From positions 1 through 64,000 of the forward strand of contig JASGJW010000003.1 of assembly GCA_047601145.1 (NCBI GenBank): a stretch of 64,000 nucleotides of DNA, read 5' to 3'. The DNA is from UBA7672 sp047601145. GTDB lineage: Bacteria; Pseudomonadota; Alphaproteobacteria; Caulobacterales; Hyphomonadaceae. How positions within the stretch are numbered: the first letter of the stretch is position 1; each line of letters begins with the position of its first letter. Under the pieces are notes generated by a model. It searched no databases, was not told the origin of the DNA, and saw nothing but the letters and a program-made list of their open reading frames with translations. A program made the position numbers and the translations under genes. Shown piece after piece: positions 9,286-17,743 of this stretch.

Positions 9286-10001
9286 ACCTGATTTTATTCG
9301 GCCCGCCCGGCGCAGGTAAGGGAACGCAGTCGACTTTGTTGGTTGAGCGTATGAAAATGAAGCAGATCAGCACAGGCGATTTATTCCGAGCCGCGATCAA
9401 AACCGGAACGGCGCTGGGTAAAGAGGCCAAATCGATCTTGGATGCGGGAAAGTTAGTGCCTGATTCTGTGACGATTGGTTTGGTCGACGAGGTTTTGGGC
9501 CAATTAAAAGGCCAGGGTTTTATCTTGGATGGTTTTCCGCGCAATGTGGTTCAGGCCGATGCGCTCGAGAAAATCTTGAAAAGACTCAATCTGACGATGG
9601 ATAAGGCTGTGTTTTTGGAAGTTCCGCTCAATAAGCTGCTCGGCCGCCTGACCGGGCGCCGTGTGTGTAAGAATTGCGGAACAGTCTATCACATCGACTC
9701 CAAACCTCACGAAAGTGGACGGATGTCTGCGATGTGTGCAAGGTTGGACAGGTTTTGCAACGTCCGGATGACAAGGAAGACGTCATCCGCACTCGGCTCG
9801 AGGCCTACGAGACAGAGTACCAGTCCCTTAAAGGACTATTATAAGGCTAAGGGCCCCTACGTCGAAATCGACGGATTGGGGACGAGCGAAGATGTGTATG
9901 CGAGATTGATGAAGGCTGTTCAGGTGACGAGTGAGTATCTAGAAAGTGCTAGACAGCTAAAAACGTGGGTGTTAGCCTCAGCGCTTGCATTTTCTTTGTA
10001 A
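9282..10001 (+). CDS. adk: Adenylate kinase
   Basis: Interconverts ATP plus AMP and two ADP in the cytoplasm. TTG start overlapping the secY stop. P-loop GPPGAGKGT at residues 7-15, AMP-binding QISTGDLFRAA, GFILDGFPRNVVQA and the LID region RRVCKNCGTVYH. Two compensating indels between about 9705 and 9800 scramble the LID (the true frame contains CDVCKVGQVLQRPDDKEDVI). The end YYKAKGPYVEIDGLG is normal, but the frame runs about 20 residues past the usual terminus to 10001. Confidence 0.93.
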   Translation: MNLILFGPPGAGKGTQSTLLVERMKMKQISTGDLFRAAIKTGTALGKEAKSILDAGKLVPDSVTIGLVDEVLGQLKGQGFILDGFPRNVVQADALEKILKRLNLTMDKAVFLEVPLNKLLGRLTGRRVCKNCGTVYHIDSKPHESGRMSAMCARLDRFCNVRMTRKTSSALGSRPTRQSTSPLKDYYKAKGPYVEIDGLGTSEDVYARLMKAVQVTSEYLESARQLKTWVLASALAFSL

Positions 10002-10057
10002 ACCTTTGAGCGGCTGAAAAGTTCAATGATTTCAGCAGTTTGAACGATGAGGTTGGT

Positions 10058-10171
10058 ATGAAAGTCAGAGCTTCAGTGAAGCGCATTTGCAACAAGTGTA
10101 AAGTCATTCGCCGCCGTGGCGTTTTGCGGGTGATCTGTGAGAACCGCAAACACAAACAAAGACAAGGATAG
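10058..10171 (+). CDS. rpmJ: 50S ribosomal protein L36
   Basis: Smallest ribosomal protein, a zinc ribbon. 37 residues: MKVRASVKRICNKCKVIRRR and a basic end. Zinc ligands C-x2-C (residues 11 and 14), then Cys 27 and His 32, so this is the zinc-binding form. Intact. Lies between adk and rpsM; infA and map are not present between them. Confidence 0.95.
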   Translation: MKVRASVKRICNKCKVIRRRGVLRVICENRKHKQRQG

Positions 10172-10175
10172 ATAA

Positions 10176-10556
10176 ATGGCTCGTATTTCTGGCGTTGATT
10201 TGCCAAAGAACAAGCGAATTGAAATTGCTCTGCAATACATCTACGGCATCGGAATCAAACCCGCGCCCGTGAAGTCATGGCCGAGAGTGGATTTCCCGAG
10301 CTCCATGCGCACCGACCACATTGACCGATGAACAGAGTTGCTAAACTGCGTTCGATTATCGAAGGCTAAGTTCAAAGTAGAAGGCGATCTACGCCGTGAA
10401 GTCGGTCTTTCGATTAAACGCCTGATGGATTTGGGTTGCTATCGTGGCCTTCGCCACAAAAAAGGTTTACCTGTTCGTGGTCAGCGCACGCGTTCGAATG
10501 CGCGTTCTCGTAAAGGTGTTCGTAAAACAATCGCTAACAAGAAAAAAGCAGTTTAA
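10176..10556 (+). CDS. rpsM: 30S ribosomal protein S13, frameshifted
   Basis: S13 makes inter-subunit bridges in the head. MARISGVDLPKNKRIEIALQ then YIYGIG at the N-terminus; after indels near 10255-10370, DLRREVGLSIKRLMDLGCYR and HKKGLPVRGQRTRSNARSRKG complete a standard S13 of about 126 residues. 4 bp after rpmJ. Confidence 0.92.
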
Positions 10557-10569
10557 GGAGTAATGGTAC

Positions 10570-10984
10570 ATGGCTGACGCAAAACCCGCGCAAGGTGCCG
10601 CCGATAAAGGTGCTCCCAAGAAGAAAATCAAGCGCAATGTGCCGGTTGGTCGTTGCTTCATTCAAGCCGGCTTCGGCAACACCATTGTTACTTTTGCTGA
10701 TCTCAACGGCAACACGATCTGCTGGTCGTAGCGCCGGAATGCAAGGTTTCAAGGGCAGCCGTAAGGGCACTCCGTTTGCCGCCCAAGTGGCCGCCGAAGA
10801 TGCTGGCAAAAAGGCTCTTGAGGCCGGCATGAAGTCCTGTGACGTGGTGGTGCGCGGGCCGGGCGCTGGGCGTGAGCCGGCGGTTCGCGCTTTGGCGGCA
10901 CTGGGTTTGCGTGTGACCACGCTGAAAGATTTGACGCCCATTCCGCACAATGGATGTCGTCCGCCTAAGCGTCGCCGTATCTAG
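10570..10984 (+). CDS. rpsK: 30S ribosomal protein S11, one frameshift
   Basis: S11 lies on the platform near the mRNA exit. Core readable as FGNTIVTFADLNGNTI, then, after an indel near 10727, AGMQGFKGSRKGTPFAAQVA and VVVRGPGAGREPAVRALAALG to PHNGCRPPKRRRI. Carries an N-terminal Ala/Lys-rich extension of about 20 residues (MADAKPAQGAADKGAPKKK). Next gene is rpoA; rpsD, usually in between, is not there. Confidence 0.93.
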
Positions 10985-11044
10985 TTTGTTTTGAGATAAA
11001 GGCTGCATTTGAGTTTTTGGTTCGATTTTTTGAATGGAGATCGA

Positions 11045-12136
11045 ATGGGACAATTGGCAATGCAACCGCACTATTACAAATTCTGGCGTGAATTAATTAA
11101 GCCAAAGGGTTTCGAAGTCGAAAAAGAGACTTTGACTCCTCGCTATGGCAAATTCCATATCCGTCCCTTGGAGCGCGGCTTTGGCGTGACTCTGGGCAAC
11201 TCGCTACGCCGAGTTTTGCTGAGTTCGATGATGGGTTCGGCGGTTTCCGCCGTGAAATTTGAAGGCGTGTTGCACGAGTTCAGCACATTGCCGGACGTCT
11301 TAGAAGACGTGACCGATATCATTCTGAACCTTAAAGAAGTGCGCTTTCGCCAATACGATCCCGAGACCAAAACTTTGCGCATTTCAAAAACTGGTCCGGG
11401 CAAAGTGACGGCGGCCGATATCCAGTTGATCGAGGGCATCGAGATTTTGAATCCGGATCAGCACATTGCGACTTTAGGTAAAGATGCGCGCTTTGAAGCC
11501 GAGCTGATCGTGACCTTCGGTCGCGGTTACATTGAGGCCGAAGGCCGCGGTAAGGATTTGCCGGTGGGCTATATTGCGGTCGATGCCCTGCATAGTCCGA
11601 TCCGTCGGGTGAACTATACGGTGAATGCCGCTCGCGTGGCGCAGCGTACGGATTACGATGCCCTGACTTTGGAAGTTTGGACCGATGGTTCGCTTAAACC
11701 CGAAGAGTCTGTGGCGCTGGGTTCGAAGATTTTGAAAGAGCAGCTGCAGATCTTCCTGACTTTTGACGAAAATATGGAGCCTGTGGCCGAAGAAGAGGAC
11801 ACACGTTCGCCGCAATTCAATGAGAACCTCTTTCGTTCGGTGGATGATCTCGAGCTTTCTGTGCGTTCGGCCAACTGTTTGAAGAACGCCAACATTCGTT
11901 ACATCGGCGAGCTGGTCAGCAAAACCGAAGCCGAGATGCTTAAAACCAAGAACTTCGGCCGTAAGTCGTTAAATGAGATCAAAGAGATCTTGTCGAATAT
12001 GGGATTGTCCTTAGGCATGAAGGTCGATGGTTGGCCGCCTCCGGGCTGGGATCCCAATAACCCGATTAAACCTCAAGCGCCTACGCCGCCTGTAGCAGCT
12101 CCGGCTGCGGCTCGCGGTAACGGTACTCCTCAGTAA
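11045..12136 (+). CDS. rpoA: RNA polymerase alpha subunit
   Basis: Assembles core RNA polymerase and contacts UP elements and activators. Intact, 363 residues from the ATG at 11045 (GGAG at 11035 supports it over an upstream TTG at 11009). N-terminal domain: FHIRPLERGFGVTLGNSLRRVLL. C-terminal domain: ELSVRSANCLKNANIRYIGE and FGRKSLNEIKEIL. The last about 35 residues are a Pro/Ala-rich tail (PPPGWDPNNPIKPQAP) beyond the usual end. Confidence 0.97.
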   Translation: MGQLAMQPHYYKFWRELIKPKGFEVEKETLTPRYGKFHIRPLERGFGVTLGNSLRRVLLSSMMGSAVSAVKFEGVLHEFSTLPDVLEDVTDIILNLKEVRFRQYDPETKTLRISKTGPGKVTAADIQLIEGIEILNPDQHIATLGKDARFEAELIVTFGRGYIEAEGRGKDLPVGYIAVDALHSPIRRVNYTVNAARVAQRTDYDALTLEVWTDGSLKPEESVALGSKILKEQLQIFLTFDENMEPVAEEEDTRSPQFNENLFRSVDDLELSVRSANCLKNANIRYIGELVSKTEAEMLKTKNFGRKSLNEIKEILSNMGLSLGMKVDGWPPPGWDPNNPIKPQAPTPPVAAPAAARGNGTPQ

Positions 12137-12157
12137 AAGAAGAGACGGAGCACGAAG

Positions 12158-12658
12158 ATGAGACACAGAAGTAAACGCCACAATTTTCACCGCCGTCAGG
12201 GCCCGCGTGTCGCTTTGATTCGGGGAATGGTGTATTCGTTGGTTGAGCATGGCCGTATTAAGACGACTGTGGCGCGGGCCAAAGAAGTTCGTCGCCATAT
12301 CGAGAAGGCTGTGACCTTGGCGAAGACGGCGACCTTGAATTCGCGCCGCCTTTTACTGGCGCGCTTTCCCAATGAAGCCACGGTTGACGCTCTTATGACG
12401 GATCTGAACAAGCGCTTTGCTAAGCGACCGGGTGGCTATACGCGTGTTGTTCGTGTGGGCGCGCGTAATGGCGATCAGGCCGATATGGCTTTCTTGGAAT
12501 TCGTCGATTATGTGCCGAAGGCTGCCGATGCGGCTGAAACGGTAAAAGGTGACAAGGATGCTCCTAAGCGCACCCGTCAAAAGCTTGTGGCTAAGGCTCG
12601 TAAGCGTAAGGGGATTCGTCGGACGCAGGCGATTTCGCGTCAAGAGGCGCGCGCTTAG
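12158..12658 (+). CDS. rplQ: 50S ribosomal protein L17
   Basis: Large-subunit protein near the tunnel exit. Intact 166 residues: MRHRSKRHNFHRRQGPR, LIRGMVYSLVEHGRIKTTVA and KRPGGYTRVVRVGARNGDQA. Longer than the typical 120-130 residues because of a Lys/Arg-rich C-terminal extension after about position 125. Last gene of the ribosomal operon. Confidence 0.96.
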   Translation: MRHRSKRHNFHRRQGPRVALIRGMVYSLVEHGRIKTTVARAKEVRRHIEKAVTLAKTATLNSRRLLLARFPNEATVDALMTDLNKRFAKRPGGYTRVVRVGARNGDQADMAFLEFVDYVPKAADAAETVKGDKDAPKRTRQKLVAKARKRKGIRRTQAISRQEARA

Positions 12659-12698
12659 TCTCTCTTTTCATATCCATTTAGCCGTGTATTTTGTGAAG

Positions 12699-12726
12699 AG
12701 CCTGGACCGCTGGTCTGGGCTTTTTT
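12699..12726 (+). terminator. Rho-independent terminator of the ribosomal operon
   Basis: AGCCTGGACC, a 3-base loop and GGTCTGGGCT form a hairpin (one internal mismatch pair zone) followed by six T. It sits 40 bp after the rplQ stop and before the next promoter, so it closes the operon. Confidence 0.75.
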
Positions 12727-12760
12727 GCGTTTTGTAGGGGGCGCGGCTATACTCTTCGCT

Positions 12761-13345
12761 ATGTTCAAGTGGCGCGGGGTTTTTGCAGTTCTGATTGCGG
12801 CGGTTTTTGTTTCGATTCCCATTTATTTTTATTGGGAGTTTTTGACTAAGGGCATGCGCCCGCCTGAGACCACTCAGATTTTAAATCGCTTACAAAAGGA
12901 TGGCGTTCCCAACTTCACTTTGAAGACGATGGCTGGGCGTGATGTGTCCATCGCTGATTTCAAGGGCAAGGTTTTGCTGATCAACATCTGGGCGACCTGG
13001 TGTGCTCCGTGCGTGAAAGAGTTTCCGTCGCTCAAGCATCTGGTGCAGTTGTTCAAGGGCAAGGTTGTGGTGCTGGCGATCTCGCGCGATAAAACGCGTG
13101 AGGATATTGATACCTTTGTGCAGGCTTTTGGCGGGTTGCCTGAGGACTTCATTATTGTTTGGGACAAGGACAATACGACCGGCAAGATATTGGGGACGGA
13201 TGTCCTGCCTGAAACTTATATTCTTTCGCCCACTCAGCGCCTGCTTCGTAAGATTGCGGGCGATACGGCTTGGGATGATCCAATGGCCCGCCGTTTTTTC
13301 TCTGAAATTTTAGACGAGTCCGCGCACGACAGTTCGGTTAAGTAG
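12761..13345 (+). CDS. TlpA/ResA-like membrane-anchored thioredoxin
   Basis: Thiol-disulfide oxidoreductase on the periplasmic side. 194 residues from ATG 12761. Hydrophobic N-terminal anchor at residues 7-28, then a redoxin fold with WATWCAPC (Cys 81 and 84) and cis-proline region VLPETYIL. Family proteins keep cytochrome c or other envelope thiols reduced; the substrate here is unknown. A TTG at 12725 would extend it into the terminator and is unlikely. Confidence 0.85.
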   Translation: MFKWRGVFAVLIAAVFVSIPIYFYWEFLTKGMRPPETTQILNRLQKDGVPNFTLKTMAGRDVSIADFKGKVLLINIWATWCAPCVKEFPSLKHLVQLFKGKVVVLAISRDKTREDIDTFVQAFGGLPEDFIIVWDKDNTTGKILGTDVLPETYILSPTQRLLRKIAGDTAWDDPMARRFFSEILDESAHDSSVK

Positions 13346-13364
13346 GGCTGGCATTTACCTTGCT

Positions 13365-13559
13365 TTGGTTCTGACCTTAATGTTGGCGAATTTTAAGCTC
13401 ACTTGGCTTTTAAGTGAACTGGGGTTGACGCCGATGCCGATGGTCGGGCGGTGCTGCACTTTTGACGGTGACACTTCTTGTCCGTTGATGACGCTTTTGC
13501 GCTTGTTTTTGGGCTGGCCAGGATGGCTGGCTTTTATTTTTAAAGTAGAAGGAGAATGA
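13365..13559 (+). CDS. Small hydrophobic protein, unknown
   Basis: 64 residues from a TTG at 13365, or 59 from ATG 13380. It has two hydrophobic stretches and a CCTF-x5-C cysteine cluster between them, with TWLLSELGL before and LLRLFLGWPGWLAFIF after. The stop overlaps the following ATG at 13556 as ATGA, suggesting coupling to the lipoprotein-like gene. I recognise no family. The start is uncertain in this indel-rich region. Confidence 0.45.
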   Translation: MVLTLMLANFKLTWLLSELGLTPMPMVGRCCTFDGDTSCPLMTLLRLFLGWPGWLAFIFKVEGE

Positions 13560-13561
13560 CG

Positions 13562-13993
13562 ATGGCTTTGGCACGTTGGTTTTTTATGAGTTTGCTGGTG
13601 ATGGCCACTCTAGTGACGACGTCGGCATGCTCGGTGAAGGTGACGGATACGAGCGGCAAGAGCGATCAGGGGCAGAAATTAGCCGATGAGGGCAATGATA
13701 TTCAGCGCCAAGAGGTTCAGCGCTACTTGGATCTGAAGAGCGGCCATTCAATGGACCTGGCTTTGGATTCGGATGACTCGATCAATTGGTCGGACTATAC
13801 GGCCTCTGAGCGGACTGAAATTCATGGTAAACTTCAGACCTATATTGCATCAGCACTTCGTTACAATGAGATCCTCAATAGCGGAATGGTTGAAATGAAG
13901 AGCGGCCGTTCAAAAGTTTTTATTTCGCTGACGCTTAGGAACGCCCAGGCGATTTTGGCTTCCCTGGACGTTTGGATGGCGAAGCATCCTTAA
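13562..13993 (+). CDS. Putative secreted protein or lipoprotein, unknown
   Basis: 143 residues from ATG 13562, which has AAGGAG 9 bases upstream; an ATG at 13556 is too close to that site. The N-terminus is a signal peptide ending in VTTSAC, a weak lipobox. The mature part is soluble, with a DSDDSINWSDYTASER segment and a C-terminal helical region. No recognised domain. It ends 37 bp before the insertion sequence. Confidence 0.7.
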   Translation: MALARWFFMSLLVMATLVTTSACSVKVTDTSGKSDQGQKLADEGNDIQRQEVQRYLDLKSGHSMDLALDSDDSINWSDYTASERTEIHGKLQTYIASALRYNEILNSGMVEMKSGRSKVFISLTLRNAQAILASLDVWMAKHP

Positions 13994-14030
13994 TTTATAA
14001 GGTGCGAAAATTTTTAATTGCGTTTACATG

Positions 14031-15182
14031 ACTCTCTCGGTCGAGAGGTTTTCGGTTTAGTGCGTTAGCGGTTCAGTTGTCACCTCCGTTTTTTCGATCA
14101 CGTATTTTTTGTAGAGCTCGTAACCGTCATCCCACGTTTGTTTCGGCGTGCGGCCCTGACATCGCTTGCCCTGGTTTGTCCGCTCGTTGTTGTAGTAGGC
14201 CATAAACACGTCTAGATCGGTCTGCATTTGATCGAGCGACTTGTAGAGGGTCTTTCTGAAGGCCACCGCGTAAAACTCCTCCTGGATGATCTGATTGAGC
14301 CGCTCGGTGCAGCCATTGGTCTGCGGGTGGCGCACCTTCGTGCGCGAGTGCTCGATGTCACTGAGATGCAAAAAGAGCTGGTACGGATGCTGCTCAAGCT
14401 TGCCACCGTACTCGGTTCCGCGATCGGTTAACACGCGCAAGAGCCGCACCTGCTCTTCGTCGAAGAACGGCAAGACCTTGTCGTTGAGCATGTCAGCTGC
14501 CGTTATCGCAGTTTTGTCAGTGTAGAGTTTTGCAAAACCCACATTCGAGAACGTATCGATACAAGTCTGCTGATAGATCTTGCCGACTCCCTTGATGTAG
14601 CCGACGTAGTACGTGTCTTGGCCAAGCAAAAAGCCTGGATGAAAAGTTTCAATCTCACCGTGCGCTTGCTTTTCTTCCTTGGCGTTTTCCAAAGCTACGA
14701 CTTGCGCTTCGGTCAAAATCTTTCCGCTCTCTGCTGCGTATTTCTCAAGCCGCTTTAAACGCTCTTTCTTGCGCAGCAGATCGTGCCGGCTCCAAACTCC
14801 ACGAACACCACCATCGCTAAAGACTATCCCTTTTTTCTTCAGCTCATTGCACACACGCTTTTGCCCGTGAGTCGGGAACTCCAAGCTATAGTCCAAAATC
14901 ATTTGCTCGATCTCGGGACTCAGGCGATTACCGATTCTGGGCTTCTTTCGGGACTTCTCGAGTAGACCCTCGATTCCATCCTCGTTGATTGCTGACTTGA
15001 TATCATAATAGTGCTGACGGGATACTCCGAGGTTGCGACACGCCTCAGAAATGTTTCCCAAGGTCTGGGCAAGCTCGACAACGTTCATCTTTCTTCGGAT
15101 AATATATTGTGACTGAGTCATTGGACTCTCCTGTTTTGGTTAAGGTTTTTGTCTGGTAACAAAATTCTCAACCGAGGGAGTC
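14031..15182. mobile_element. IS481-type insertion sequence, complete
   Basis: About 1,150 bp with one transposase gene. The ends are imperfect inverted repeats: ACTCTCTCGGTCGAGA at the left and, inverted on the right, ACTCCCTCGGTTGAGA (14 of 16 match). CATG lies directly outside both ends (14027-14030 and 15183-15186), a possible short target duplication. It sits between an unknown lipoprotein-like gene and the TIGR03545-like gene. Confidence 0.8.
14057..15121 (-). CDS. IS481 family transposase
   Basis: Intact 354 residues. The N-terminal helix-turn-helix region (NISEACRNLGVSRQHYYD) is followed by an rve integrase core. Candidate catalytic acids lie in TCIDTFSNVGFAKLYTDK (first Asp), LTDRGTEYGG (second Asp) and TNGCTERLNQIIQEEF (Glu). 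The C-terminal YYNNERTNQGKRCQGRTPKQ is the usual IS481 end. Unlike neighbouring genes it has no frameshift. Confidence 0.93.
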   Translation of the reverse strand: MTQSQYIIRRKMNVVELAQTLGNISEACRNLGVSRQHYYDIKSAINEDGIEGLLEKSRKKPRIGNRLSPEIEQMILDYSLEFPTHGQKRVCNELKKKGIVFSDGGVRGVWSRHDLLRKKERLKRLEKYAAESGKILTEAQVVALENAKEEKQAHGEIETFHPGFLLGQDTYYVGYIKGVGKIYQQTCIDTFSNVGFAKLYTDKTAITAADMLNDKVLPFFDEEQVRLLRVLTDRGTEYGGKLEQHPYQLFLHLSDIEHSRTKVRHPQTNGCTERLNQIIQEEFYAVAFRKTLYKSLDQMQTDLDVFMAYYNNERTNQGKRCQGRTPKQTWDDGYELYKKYVIEKTEVTTEPLTH

Positions 15183-15268
15183 CATGACTCAATCCTTCAC
15201 ACAGGAAGGTCTAGTCCTGTAAACACTTTTCTAAATTTCCGCATATAAGGCGAGAACCTAGTCACTAT

Positions 15269-17237
15269 TTAGCTGCCAAAGCCGAAACCCTTTAAGAGTT
15301 TCTTGCCTTCGTCTTCGAGCTTTTTCTTGCCTTGATCAACGGCCTTGCCCTGACCGGCTTGGCCTTGTTTCGTGGCATCGCTTACGGCCCTATCGGCCTC
15401 GGCTTTTTTATCATCTAGGCCTTTTGTGATCGGACCTACGGCTTTGTCCATTTGGTCTTTGAGCTTGTTCTTTTCGCCGCCGATGCGCTCGTTTATCAGT
15501 TTGTTGAGCTGACCTTTGGCTTCATCAATCTTGGCTTGCAGCTGCTTTTGAAAACCCTTTGATAGTTCATCTCCCAAATTGGAATTGATGCCGACGTCGA
15601 AATTGCTCAGTGAGCCCTTGACGTTGGCATTCATGTCGACGACCGGGATGCCTTTGAGAACGGCATCGATGATGTCTTTGACGACATTGTTTTTTGCCTC
15701 CAGATCATATTTGATGTCCTTAAAGGTGTTCTTCATCGACACGCTTAGGGCTTGATCGATAAGGCTTGCGTCCATCACGCTGCTGCCCTTGGCAGATTGA
15801 ATGGCCAGCTTCACGTCGCGGCTATCCGAGAGTTTGTATTCGGCCATGGGGAAGCTTGCGAGGGTGACGTTCATTGTATCTTTGGAAATATCGCTGGTGT
15901 GATCCAGAGTGATTTTGGCGTCCAGGCCAGAGATCCCCTGTTTGGGGAAATCGCCCTTGGCCAGGAGCAGGGTGGGCAAACCTAAGAAGGCCGGGTCACT
16001 GGTCAGGTTTTTGATCTCACCCTTGATATTTCCGCTGAATTCGCTTTGATCGGTTTCTGAACTGATGGCGGCGTGCTTGAGCCAAAAAAGTGGATAGCCG
16101 GTGGTGATCGGAAAGCGATAGGTGACGCCGGAGCCGCGTTTAGGTGGAGTGATCTGCGCGTCCTTTTCGGCTTTTTTCTCGGCGGCGGATTTTTTAGGTG
16201 GCATGTACTTGCGCGCCAGCATGACGTACTTGGCCAGGCCGCCTAGTTTTTTCTCGACCATCGACATGAACATCTGTTGCGAGAACTCTTTGGCATCGAC
16301 ATTGGGCAGCTTGAGTCGGCTCTGCAGATCCTTCATATCTTCGGCGACCATTTTCTCCAGATCTTTAAAAGACTGTTGGTACTGATTCGACCTCACCTTT
16401 CACATCTTTGCTGAGTTTGATCGATGACTTTAACTTTAGCCTCGATCTCTTTGCGAATGGCGTCGGCCTCTTTGCACGTTCTTGGCGAGTTCTGTGGGAT
16501 TTTTGAAATCAAACTTTAGAGCTTTGATGCGGGTTTCATAGGCTTTAAACTCTGGCCCCTGCGGTAGTTCCTTGAGCTTGGCCTCCCACTTGGCTTGCTT
16601 GTCCTTGAGTTCCTTTTCCAGTTCTTTGATGCGGGCGTCGGACTTCAGATTGCCTTGCATAGTCTTGAGTTGGTCTTTGTAGTCTGTGCCGTTCAGAAGG
16701 CCCGCGATATCGCCCAAGAAGTTATCGTTGTACTTCTTTTGCGTTTGATCGAGGACTTCCTTTTCGGCGTTGGCCATCATTCCAGGGCCTTTGTCCTTGG
16801 GTTGATCAGGTGGCGGCGGTGGAATGACGCGACCGGGATGCTGGCGCGGGGTCAGAGCTTGGATATTTAGGATCGAAGCTTCGTCGATCACGATCTTTGG
16901 CGCGCAGGAGAGCGTCCCAAAGCATTTGAAAGTCGACAGCTGCCAACTTGCAAGATATTGCGCTCGGGGTGATTTTTGTCGGTGACTTGCATGTCGCCGA
17001 TTTCAAGTGAGGCCTTTAAAAAATGCGTGCGCACAAAGCCGACGTCGACTTCGGCGCCATTGACGTGCAGTGCCGCCCATTTCAAGGGCGCGGCGCAAGT
17101 TGCCGTCAAAGAACAGCACAAAATAAACGACCAGTAGAACCGTGAGGATCACGGCCGGGATGACAGCGCCTGTGCGGATCGGGCCCTTGGCTCTTCTTGG
17201 CTTTGGCCAGGGGTGAACTATCCGTAGAGTTTGTCAT
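15269..17237 (-). CDS. TIGR03545-like membrane-anchored protein, frameshifted
   Basis: About 650 residues in at least four pieces. ATG at 17237 (MTNSTDSSPLAKAK), then a transmembrane helix (VILTVLLVVYFVLFF), a region with VNGAEVDVGFV resembling AsmA-like chain starts, long Lys/Glu coiled coils, and a C-terminal repetitive DKKAEADRAVSDATKQGQAG tail ending in KGFGFGS. Matches my memory of the TIGR03545 family of unknown function. Its start overlaps the TIGR03546-like stop as ATGA. Indels near 17195, 17060, 16900 and 16400-16480. Confidence 0.75.
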
Positions 17238-17743
17238 AGGTGTAGTACCAGTTGAAGAGGGCTGTGGCTTTTACGCGATTTCCACAGTTTGGTTTGTTTG
17301 AAACGTTCGACGACTTTTTCGCGGTATTTCAGAATTAGCAGGCGGCTGCAAAAAAAGACAATGGGACTGGCCAGAAGCGTGAAGATGCCCGCGCCCATCA
17401 CGATCGAGTTATTGAAGCGAGTGAGGGGAACCAGCGGCATATTGTAAAGCGTGGTGAAGAGCCCATTTAGACTTTCACTTTCTAAAACGCTTGCACCGAG
17501 GCTGTGGAAGATGGGATCCAGGCACCAGTGCAAGAAGGCAAAAAAGAAGGCGGCAAGAAAGGCCGCTCCCATCTGCACGCGAAAGAAAAAAATGATGAGA
17601 AAAACCAGGAAGACTTGCAGCGATAGCATTGGGCTCATGCCAAGGACAAAACCTGCGGCGATGCCGGCGGCAATTTGGTTGTGGCCGGTTTCAGAATTCA
17701 ACAGCTTCAGAAATCCGAAGAGCTGTTTGAGCAAAAGGGTCAT
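17234..17743 (-). CDS. TIGR03546-like (DUF2062-type) membrane protein
   Basis: 169 residues, mostly hydrophobic: about four membrane segments, including IAAGIAAGFVLGMSPMLSLQ, VFLVFLIIFFFRVQMGAAFL and IVMGAGIFTLLASPIVFF. Resembles TIGR03546, a family usually next to TIGR03545, as here. Both start (17743) and stop overlap neighbouring genes by 4 bases, so the three genes are translated together. Function unknown; an envelope role is inferred. Confidence 0.78.
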   Translation of the reverse strand: MTLLLKQLFGFLKLLNSETGHNQIAAGIAAGFVLGMSPMLSLQVFLVFLIIFFFRVQMGAAFLAAFFFAFLHWCLDPIFHSLGASVLESESLNGLFTTLYNMPLVPLTRFNNSIVMGAGIFTLLASPIVFFCSRLLILKYREKVVERFKQTKLWKSRKSHSPLQLVLHL

